DNA of 64,000 nt from Malus domestica. Its lineage: Eukaryota; Streptophyta; Magnoliopsida; Rosales; Rosaceae. Made by a program: the position numbers and the translations under genes. Positions within the stretch are counted from its first letter, which is position 1. Each line of letters opens with the position of its first letter. The DNA lies in the NCBI RefSeq assembly GCF_042453785.1, contig NC_091669.1, positions 11,296,501 through 11,360,500 on the forward strand, read 5' to 3'. Below are positions 47,502 through 56,582 of the stretch, one piece after another. The notes under the pieces are model-generated. The model saw nothing but the letters and a program-made list of their open reading frames with translations. It did no database searches and was not told the origin of the DNA.

Positions 47502-48839
47502 AGTTGAATATCAGAGTGCAGAACAAACAAAACCATAAACTAATAGATATATTATTAAACCAAAGAGAATGCCGAAACGGTTACAAAAACCCTAACAAGC
47601 TACATTGTGAATAACTTATTCTCTAATGAATAACAAAACACTCTATTTATAATAAACTAACCATAACCCTAATGCTAACAGGCTAGGCCTACTTGACTGG
47701 CGAATTTGACTGGCGATCTTGACTTAATTCTTGACTTGACTTGATTCTTGACTTAACTTGACTGGCAAACTGGTTCTTGATTCTTGATTCTTGATTCTTG
47801 CTGGCAAACTGATTCTGGTTCAAATTGGCTAATGTTGAGAGTATTGAAAGAACCCGTCACTAAACGGACGAGATTTTCATATCTCAATTATAGCAACAAA
47901 CAACCAAACACAAATACTATCACTCGAGTGGTCACAATTCAACACTCGAATAACAGTCACAAAACAATTCCAAATAGGCCAACCAACAATTCATGCAGGC
48001 CTAAAAACAAACTTAAACCTTTTTTTTTTCTTTTGCCCGTGTGGGCCTCAAACAAAAAAACCAACTTTTTTCTTTTTCCTTTCTTTTCTATTTTTTTTCT
48101 CCTTTTTTTTTTAATTTTTTTTTTATATCTCCTTCTTCCTCTTTCTTCTTTTTCTTTTTTTTTTCCCCGTTTTCCTGTGGTTTTCTCCAGACAAACCCTG
48201 CAAAGCATGCAAGTGCAGAAAGCTGGGTTTCAAGCTTTGTCAGAAAACGATGCGAGTGCAGGAAGGAACAAGGTGTCGATGCAAACGAATCGGACTGCAA
48301 CAACACAGGGCAACGACGGCTACAGATCTGGGTGTGGGTGCAAGCGGGTTCGATGACAGCGGAATCGATTCAAGCAGTGGAGTCGTGATTGTGGGGCGAC
48401 GAGGTGGAGCGACGGCTGTGCGGTGGTGATCTGATGCGGGATAGGAACGGTGTGCGGCAAAGCATGACAAAGCTTCAGCAATCCTCTTTTTGTTTTTCTG
48501 CTAACTAAACCAACGACAATAAACTAGCATACATACATACTGACAAACAGATACCAACCCAACCAAGCAGATTAAATCCAGAAGGATTGAACCGGCTCTG
48601 ATACCAAGTTGAATATCAGAGTGCAGAACAAACAAAACCATAAACTAATAGAGATATTATTAAACCAAAGAGAATGCCGAAACGGCTACAAAAACCCTAA
48701 CAAGCTACATTGTGAATAACTTATTCTCTAATGAATAACAAAACACTCTATTTATAATAAACTAACCATAACCCTAATGCTAACAGGTTAGGCCCAAAAT
48801 AAACTTATAAGAAAACCCAAATACTAATATTTTCCAACA
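47502..48839 (-). mobile_element. TRIM-like short LTR retrotransposon
   Basis: Direct repeats share AGTTGAATATCAGAGTGCAG through CTAATGCTAACAGG: left 47502-47687 and right 48607-48839. ATTTG flanks both ends (47497-47501, 48840-48844). Next to the right LTR, on the minus strand, is TGGTATCAGAGCCGG, an initiator-tRNA-Met primer site, so the element points left. The outer part of the left LTR is replaced by CTTGATT/TTGACTT repeats. The interior is under 1 kb, with a polypyrimidine tract at 48015-48180 and no gag or pol. Confidence 0.85.
47690..47815 (+). repeat. Degenerate TTGACT / TTCTTGA repeats
   Basis: Short tandem GACTTGACTTGATTCTTGAC units and four GATTCTT repeats occur in the place where the U3 part of the left TRIM LTR should be. 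Confidence 0.8.
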
Positions 48840-48844
48840 ATTTG

Positions 48845-50385
48845 TGCTTATTTGCTATGCTGTCATCTGATTCGTAAACTTGCAAGCACCAAAATTCGAA
48901 ACTTAATGAAGTTAATTTTGGTTATCATATCAAAATTATGAGTATAAATTCAGGGAATCCATCTAATGAAGATTACATAGCTGTTAGTTTCGACTACACC
49001 AGTTTAGAAACCGAACACGGTAACAAGTAACAACCCAAATGGAGTCAATAGATACGTATGGATTTTGTGTGCAAGAATACATTTGATGTGGTGAAGGAGC
49101 ATGTCTTATTTACTCAAATTCAATGAGTGCATTCTCGTGAAGAAATTAGCAATCAAGTTATGCTTTATGGGCAGTCTTTCAAAGTCAAACTTTAAATATT
49201 CAATAAAGTGGTTTTCAATTTATTACTTTAGTTTTTTATTTTCAGTTCTGAAAACTGTGGTTTTTCATCCTCGTTAAAATTTTGTTTATTATTTGTCATT
49301 ACATGCCTATTGCATCCCCGACTTTTGATATATGTGGTATTTTATGATGTTTACTTGTATTATATATGCATTCCCGGGTTATTTTCTAAAGTTTCACGAT
49401 AAATTTCCAAGATTTCGTGCACATTTTCATCATTTTCATGAACTATCAATGATATATATTTTTTTTAATAAACGATATTATCTACTCTAAAGGGGTAAGG
49501 GGAAGTGAGCTAAGCCTCATAATGGGCTAGAAATAATGTGGTTCAAATTCGCCTTTAGCGAGTATCGAACTTAAGACCTCTCACTTACAAGTGAAAAAGA
49601 ATATCACTAGACTTTAGTACTAAGTGGCAACCATCAATGATACTGAAATGTAAATTTTCGTCAATATTTATGTGGAACCTCGTACCAAAGTTTTTTTCAT
49701 GGGGTGAAAAACGAACATTTAAAGCACAGGGGCATGTAGTTGCAACTAGATTTGCCAATGTATACGCGTTGTAAATGATAAACTAAACCTAACAGTATTA
49801 AGTGGATTAGTTAAATAGGTCAATCAAATGGTTGGAGGTTTTTTAACCTAAGAGTTAGGCCAAAAATAGTTGAACAAAAGAAAAAAAAACCACCACAATT
49901 TGTGGGCACAAAACATTATTCTCATGATAGCTTGAGGTGCATACTTAAGCTAAGTTTCCAAGGGCCGTGCCTTGCACCGTACGGCACTACGACCACACTT
50001 GAAAACAAAAGGACTTACTTTTATCAGCAAATTCGGTACATAACTAACACCAACTTGGATTTGAAAGATAACCAAAAGGAAATATGAGCAAGATTTTCAC
50101 ACAAACCAAGTTTTTTTAACAGAAGATTACAATGTGCAACAGGAACTGCTTCTCTAATACAAAAACGTATAGAAGGTATAGTTGTGATTCATCGGTCTTC
50201 TTCTCTAGTGTATGAAAATATAGAAGTTGTTAATCACGACCCCGCTTGAATATTCTGGCTGGAAACAAATCTATCAGGTGAATTCTGAATTTGAGTTAGC
50301 CTACTTGCAGTATTTGTATGCAAGGTGGACTCTGAGTTCGTGTTAAGACTATTTGTGGTATGCAAACGCGGAAGTTCTGATCTTG
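48845..50385. other. Spacer with one SINE
   Basis: No gene recognised apart from the SINE at 49455-49632. 50100-50385 is the 3' flank of the NSUN6-like gene. Confidence 0.5.
49455..49632 (-). mobile_element. SINE, family A, minus strand, with 10-bp target duplication
   Basis: ATCAATGATA lies on both sides (49445-49454 and 49633-49642). On the minus strand the element has CTAGTGATATTCTTTTTCAC, CTTAAGTTCGATACTCG and an A-rich tail beside the left flank. Confidence 0.9.
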
Positions 50386-50495
50386 TCAAGATGCAGAGTT
50401 TTGTAAGTCAGCTTCATTTGATCCAACAGAGAACTTGGCTATGAAAAACCCTATTGTATTGAGCGAGGACGATGGATCAAACCTCTGAACGAGTT

Positions 50496-50831
50496 TGTTG
50501 ATGCACAAAACTGGAGGTCTTGGAACAACATAAATCCGACCGTGAATCTACAAGAAATGTAAATAACACAAGATGTATCGTGGTTCACCCCAAGGTTTGG
50601 GCTACGTCCATACTGATATTGTATTTCTGAGAGGATTGTGAGGGAGAGAGTGTGAGGATCTCAGGCCTAAGAATTGGCCTCCTCTAATTGTGAGGGTGAG
50701 GAGTCCTTTTATAGAATAAGGGCTCCTCACTTATTACATATTTGCCCCTTTCTTTATTACATAATTACATTTAAGTCCCCCGAGTATTTGTACAAGATCT
50801 AAATACGAAGGCCCTAAGTATGGTACAAACA
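50496..50831 (-). repeat. 3' LTR of the gene-carrying element (336 bp)
   Basis: Direct copy of 53644-53978 with scattered substitutions. Internal TTTTATAGAATAAGGGCTCC may be the promoter box region. Confidence 0.9.
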
Positions 50832-51009
50832 GTAGTCCCCCAAGTCTTCAGTCAAGAGAGTCGTTTGGCTGGAGACTTGAAATTCAGTCTATGTGTGGGC
50901 TGAAGTAACTAGATGTCGTCTTGAACTGATACTGGATATGAGGCGATGCTCAACTAGAAGTAGCACATGTTGCGAGGCTGCTCTGCTTGTGGCTTATGTT
51001 GCCTTGGTT

Positions 51010-51315
51010 GGCTCGGCTTGTGGCATTGAAGGTGAGGGAGTCCCTTTTATAGAATAAGGGCTCGCTCCTCCATACATAAGTGATGGGCTAAGAGTTGATG
51101 CTCGCGGCAAGGCGGTTGCTCAGCTGGCAACGATGTTCTCTAATGATGGTGAGGGAGTCATTTTTATAGAATAAGGGCTCGCTCCTCAATACATAAATGA
51201 TGGGTTAGGAGTGATGCTCGCGGTGAATCGGTTGCTCTTTAGGCGGCGATGCTCTCTAATGAAGGTGATGAAGTCCTTTTTATAGAATAAGGGTTCGCTC
51301 CTCAATGCATAAATA
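51010..51315 (-). repeat. Three tandem units of about 110 bases
   Basis: Each unit contains TTTTATAGAATAAGGGCTCG (or TTCG), CTCCTCAATACATAAATGAT and GATGCTCGCGG. The first part is derived from the LTR sequence itself. Confidence 0.88.
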
Positions 51316-51479
51316 ATGGGCTAAGTCCCCCAAGTATTTTTTTTTATGAGGCCCAATATATGGTACATAGTGTAGTCCTCCAAGTCTTCGGTCAATAGAG
51401 TTTGTTGGCTGGAGACTTCGAATCAAATCCATGTATGGGCCGAAGTGGCGGTTGTTCGGAAGCGGTATTTGTATACCTT

Positions 51480-51710
51480 GCACTGAAGTTTTGTAGATGA
51501 AGCTTTGCAAGTGAAGCTTTGAAGCTGGAGTTGTAAATGAAGCTTTTAAAGCTAGAGCTTTTGTAAATGAAGCTTTTTTAAGCTAAAGCTCTGTAAATGA
51601 AGTTTTTGAAGCTAAAGCTTTTGTAAATGAAGTTTTTGAAGCTAGAGTTCTGTAAATGAAGCTTTTGAAGCTAGAGCTTTTGTAAATGAAGCTTTTGAAG
51701 CTGATTGACA
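51480..51710 (-). repeat. Tandem array, unit about 34 bases
   Basis: About seven units of GTAAATGAAGCTTTTGAAGC followed by TAGAGCTTTT. Confidence 0.93.
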
Positions 51711-51930
51711 TGAGTGATGCTCATGAATGTTGACATGGGTGATGCTCATGAATGTTTATGTATGATTGAATGAGTGATGCTTATGAATGTTTATGTATGA
51801 TTGACATGAGTAATGCTCATGTATAATTTGAAGTACTGGGCGTACTTTTGATCACCTGGTTGGTGGTAATAACGGCAGGTTGCCGAATAATTTTGGAGTA
51901 CTGGGTGTACTTTTGATCACCTAGTTGGTG
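51708..51930 (-). repeat. Two further short tandem arrays
   Basis: GACATGAGTGATGCTCATGA units (about 35 bases, four copies) are followed by two copies of TACTGGGTGTACTTTTGATC with ACCTAGTTGGTG. Confidence 0.88.
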
Positions 51931-52072
51931 CTATTTTGGGCTTATGGGTCTTCGCCCTCCACACAACATTCCAGCCCATTTATTTTGGGCTTTATGGTTT
52001 TTTTTTTTTTTTTTACCCTCTAATAGGGTTTATACAGATATCTCCAAAAGATACGAAAAATAAATTACATTA

Positions 52073-52575
52073 TTAAAAAATAAGGAAAGTAAACCACATC
52101 ATTCTGATAGGGTGTTTATTCCTTGCTTTTACTTTCTCTTTTACTTTCTGCTTTGCTTTCTCTTTTGCTTTCTCTTTTGCTTTCTCTTTTCCATTTCCTG
52201 CATGTTCTCCTGTAAAACGTAACAGCTGCCTGGACAGCCTTGACACCACCCACTTGCTTTTCTTGTTTTTCTTTCTGTCTTTCCACCTGGCAGACAAAAG
52301 GAATCTTGATAGAATTAATAGGGAGCTTATCTTTTGCTTTTCTTGATCTCCATGCTCCTTACTTTTGCTTTCTGTATTCCTTTTCTCTAAAGTGACAGCA
52401 CTTGCTTTTCTTGATTGACGTTCTTCTGTAGATTTTGAGCTTTGAGATCCACCTTGACCAGAGCCCATGCCAGCAGCTCTCTACTATTCGAGTCTAGCTT
52501 CTGCTCCTTGTGAGGAGGCCCTTCGAGTCCAGCTTCTAACGCACCGGCCAATGTTAGGAGTGGTGTGGTCGTCAA
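52073..52575 (-). other. Lys/Glu-rich repeat frame inside the LTR element
   Basis: A minus-strand frame contains GNGKEKAKEKAKEKAKQKVK, from a CTTTCTCTTTTGC-type tandem repeat at 52120-52195. Homology is unknown. It may be a gag-like or captured low-complexity segment. Confidence 0.4.
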
Positions 52576-52704
52576 CAGAGGACTCAGAGAGAGATAAGCA
52601 ACTCTAGGATTGTTGGTTTCGACTTCATTGGCAACACGAAGAATGGGGTGATTTCGACAAGTGACGATGGCACGATCTCACTGTCGAAAGCCGTCTCCCC
52701 GAGG

Positions 52705-53260
52705 TTCCCGACGGTAACCCAGCATATATTGATGATAATGAAAAGATGACACACCAGTGCCAGTAATAAATCCTGAAAAATCCCACCTCCCCCAATGTCT
52801 GGCGTGAAAGCCAGATCTCGCATAAAGCTGCCGCAATATATCCAATAGCTATCCTCTGCAAAATGCCAAACCACCGTATTCTTTCAATGTCAACTCCATA
52901 AGTCAAAGATGTTACTCCATGGAAATAACCACCTTGAAGCATGACTCCTAGAAGAAAAAGTTTTACAGCCTTAAACACCGCCTTCCATGTAGCTTCTACT
53001 CTGTTTGTCACTCTCTTGTATACAAGAGCAAGAGAAACACCGGCAATGAATAAAAAGAAAGGCATAACAAAGTCAGCCAAATGGAGCCCGTTCCATGGGG
53101 AGTGAGCGATAATCGGAAGAATTGAGCTGCCGTAATCAACTAGCATCATTAGGAAGACGCAGAGGTCGCGGAACACATCAAGAGAGGCGACACGTGAAGG
53201 CTTCGGACTGGCGGTCTCTGGACCGTCGTATGCGATTAGCAACGACGAGTAATCAGCCAT
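52705..53260 (-). pseudogene. Captured HGSNAT-like acetyltransferase fragment
   Basis: From ATG at 53260 the frame reads MADYSSLLIAYDGPETASPK, RVASLDVFRDLCVFLMMLVD, SPWNGLHLADFVMPFFLFIA, VTNRVEATWKAVFKAVKLFL and RIRWFGILQRIAIGYIAAAL. This is the N-terminal half (catalytic-type first loop and several membrane segments) of the plant heparan-alpha-glucosaminide N-acetyltransferase-like family (DUF1624/DUF5009). Homology fades after YWHWCVIFSLSSIYAG near 52710. The fragment is in the same orientation as the LTR element and uninterrupted over about 180 codons. An upstream in-frame extension to 53347 exists. Usual family length is over 400 residues, so this is a truncated copy. Function as a protein is unlikely. 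Confidence 0.88.
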
Positions 53261-53643
53261 CGTATTGGGCGAGACGCGCCGATGTTGGAGCTTCGGTAAA
53301 GTTGTGTGCTCTTCCCATGACTCAAACACGCTTTCTCTCTTCTTCAATAAAAATTGAAACTTTATGAACTGTAGAAGTCTCTCGCTATCTCTGTTATTTC
53401 TCTCTGCGTGTTATTGATATGGTGGCTTTTCATATTGGGAATCAGACAGAGTTCAGAGATGTTTAATGGGAGTGGCCTCACAGGTCAGTTGTCACAGAGA
53501 GAGACATTGGTTTCTGCAGGTGTCTAGATTTCTGGGAAAGCTCTGGATTTTTTTGCAGATTTTGTAGATTCACAGTGGTGGTATGAAAAATTGAGAGAGA
53601 ACCGACATAGCTTTTTGTGTCGATTCCCATAGACGGCGCCAAA

Positions 53644-53978
53644 TGTTGATGCACAAAACCGGAGGTCTTGGAACAACGTAAATCCGACCATGAATCTGCA
53701 AGAAATGTAAATAACACAAGATGTATCGTGATTCACCCCAAGGTTTGGGTTACGTCCACACTGATATTGTATTTCTGAGAGGATTGTGAGGGAGAGAGTG
53801 AGAATCTCAGGCCTAAGAATTGGCCTCCTCTAATTATGAAGGTGATGAGTCCCTTTATAGAATAAGGGCTCCTCATTTATTATATATTTGCATCTTCCTT
53901 TATTACATAATTACATTTAAGTTCCCTCAAGTATTTGTACGAGATCTAAATACGGAGGCCCTAAGTATAGTACAAACA
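53644..53978 (-). repeat. 5' LTR of the gene-carrying element (335 bp)
   Basis: Borders are TGTTGATGCAC and GTACAAACA, with the primer site directly adjacent at 53626-53643. Confidence 0.9.
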
Positions 53979-54542
53979 GAGTTCTTCCTCCCCGCGGTCT
54001 CAGCCACTCCCTGCGAGGTCAAGCAGACCAAGCAGACCAACTGGTTATTTAGGGTTTGGGAATGAGTGTAAACAATTACATAGGGCTTAGAAGGGAACTT
54101 ACTCAGTATATCCATCTGGAAATTCAAGACGACCAACAAGATCAGGTCCTCCAATTCTTGGGTGCTGACGATCACAGTAAACAGAAAATGAAAAATTAGG
54201 AGGTTGAGATGTTGTTCCTCGCTCATTGTTATGGAAAATTTCAAAAATTCAAAAAACTAAATTGCAAAGACCTCCATTAAACTATTCGAACCAAACCTGT
54301 GGTGCCAAGGAGAGGAGTTTATATGTATCCAAAGCATATCGAACCACGGCTTCATTCTCTCCAGGATTTATGGTGCATCTGGAGAAGAGAACAATATTAT
54401 AGAAAGTTCAGTTCAATGGTAGGGCGATACCGGTGCAAGAATATAGATTAGTTTCTTCCATGCGCACTAAAATGCAAACTATATGCCATTGACATATTGC
54501 TGGCTGAATTATTTACGGAAGGTTAGATTGAAAACTTAAAAA

Positions 54543-54680
54543 AAGGTCGTACCCAGTGCACAAGGCTCCCGCTTTACGCAGGGTCTGGGAGAGGTGAATG
54601 TCGGCTAGCCTTACCCTCATTTATGGAGAGGCTGCTCCCAAGTCTCGAACCCGAGACCTACCGCTCATGTCAATGACCAA
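54543..54680 (-). mobile_element. SINE of a second family, 5'-truncated
   Basis: AAAAAAGGTCGTACCCAGTG, GCACAAGGCTCCCGCTTTAC, GGGTCTGGGAGAGGTGAATG and CTCGAACCCGAGACC (a B-box on the minus strand) are text I recall from a widespread plant SINE family (Au-like). The A-box end is missing. It lies in an intron of the NSUN6-like gene. Confidence 0.8.
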
Positions 54681-56064
54681 CTTGACTGAAGCTGCATATG
54701 CAATCAAAGACTCAAATTGTCAAGAAAACTGAGTGACTACCCTGTAGAGATTTTGTTTCATATCATGTAAAATCCACAAACGAGAAAAAGATAAGATTTT
54801 CTTCTTCCAAAAATGAACCAATGTTCATCTCAAAAAAAAAATAAATAAATAAACCAATGATGTAACTTATGATCAAAGTCAAGAAACCTTTCATACTGGA
54901 ATTCTTATCATTTAATGCTCACTAACACTATGAATAAGAGGAGGCATGAATACACAAGAACTCCACCCGGCGAACTAACTGAACAGCCTGATCAAGCATT
55001 CTTCTTTGGTATATCGCATGCTTTCTCATGGATTCAATTGTTTCCTGGAATAAGCAACTAACTTTATCAAACACTTGAGATACCTTACTTGACCCGAAAT
55101 ACCTTGTAGATACATCCGCACATAAGACATTAACAAGACAAGAAGGCATTAAAAGTAATAAGAACAACCAATAAACAAAGAGAAAAAGAAAAAATTACTG
55201 AAAACATGTAATTTTTTTTATAGGATTATGGTTCCTCTCCAGCAAATAGTCGAGGTCTTAAACCAAGGGCAGAACAGGTTGCATCCAGAAGAACTCGATC
55301 AAAGCTCTTGGGAGCAAAGCCTTTTGACTTCTCAACTCTACCACCCATGCTCTGATTCCTTCCCGGGCCATCCGTTTTATTCGCATTTCCTTCCTGATAG
55401 CAGCTTTGCTAATGTAAGTTGTCTCATTCGCTTTTTCATTGCTAACTAAAACATTTAGTTGATTAGAATTTCAACTCTAATATTGGAAAGAAGCCTTTGC
55501 CATTCACACAATAAAAATTGAACTGGCTACAACCGTAGCATCAGTATGGAAAAGAAAACTACATCTACAAGTAGAAGACAAGTTCTGAAGTAATTTTTTT
55601 ACATTATTCCACAAGCTAAAGCCTAAAGGTGGTTTTCAGAGAGAAAAACTCCTGAAAGGAGTGGGGCGGGGTAGGGGTGGGGGGAGGCTATGTAGGATTC
55701 ACAATCTCAACCTCAAAATGAGATGTCAGAGGACTTATGTATTCCAACAAAATGAAAACTATAACTCAACCTTAAGTACCAGCCCAGGGACATGGAATCT
55801 ATTTCAATTTTAAAAATATAGTTTGAGCTTCCAAAACACAACATTAAGTTAGAATTCATAAGGTCTTTATGACCTTGTTCACAAATTAAAAGCATTATGA
55901 ACTGTCATGCTGATTACAACAAGTACCTGTTCCCAACTATCAGAACCAGAAGACAGTGCAGATCCATGAAAATTGTTCTCATGTACACATATGAGGAAGA
56001 TTACCTACCACTTTTCTTGAAATCCATCTCATCATTCAACCTTTCATAAGTAACCGATTCAAGA

Positions 56065-56582
56065 TGTTACGATTTTGGCTCGTCAAATATGTCCTAGTTG
56101 GTTTAGGATTGTTTTGGGAGACCTAGAGGTATACCGATTCTTGTCCTAGAGGGTTTAGGAAAAAATTTCAGTTTCCTTATTCAATTTAGGTTTGGATTTC
56201 TAGAAGTCTATTTGGATTTGGATAAGTGTAATTCCTAATCCACTTAGAAATAGGAATTCAATCAGCTTTGGGACATGTAAGCCAACCCTATGTCAATAAA
56301 TAGGGTGCGGCAAGGCTGATTTTTTAAAGAGAGAAAGAAAACAGCCAGACAGCCAAGAGTTTTGAGATTAGTTCTAGGGTTTGCAAAAGTTCTGTAATCT
56401 CTATTATTAATCAAAGGAGCGGTGATTTCTCTACCTAGAGAAATCACAACTGGACGTAGGCAAAAGTTCTGCCGAACCAGTATAATTCTTGTGTGTTTCT
56501 AAGTTTTCTAATATTTTGCTAGTTTAGTCTATTGCCGTTGGTTACATTAAAGAACAAGGTCTAGTGTGCGGGTTTTTCAACA
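56065..56582 (-). mobile_element. Solo LTR inside an NSUN6-like exon
   Basis: Starts TGTTACGATTTTGG, ends GGGTTTTTCAACA, and is flanked by CAAGA on both sides (56060-56064 and 56583-56587). A TGTCAATAAATAGGG motif is the likely TATA region. There is no internal region. The coding text on both sides (SDLLTSELENL on one side, SVTYERLNDEMDF on the other) becomes continuous if the LTR and one CAAGA are ignored. Confidence 0.88.

Larger units (their letters stand above)
50496..53978 (-). mobile_element. Non-autonomous LTR retrotransposon carrying a host gene fragment
   Basis: LTRs at 50496-50831 and 53644-53978 begin TGTTGATGCACAAAA and end ACAAACA on the plus strand. They are flanked by a perfect GAGTT duplication (50491-50495, 53979-53983). 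Next to the right LTR, on the minus strand, is TTTGGCGCCGTCTATGGG, a primer site of the Ty3/gypsy type; GGGGGACTAC before the left LTR is the polypurine tract. The interior has no gag or pol. It holds an HGSNAT-like fragment, a KEKAKEKA-encoding repeat and four tandem arrays. It sits in the last exon of the NSUN6-like gene. Confidence 0.93.

Noticed and set aside
48041..48388. Phe/Ser-rich plus-strand frame and its Lys/Glu-rich minus partner
   Set aside because: They come from a polypyrimidine tract inside the TRIM-like element; low complexity only.
55228..55449. Plus-strand frame beginning MVPLQQIVEVLNQGQ
   Set aside because: Antisense of the NSUN6-like exon that encodes SALGLRPRLFAGEE.
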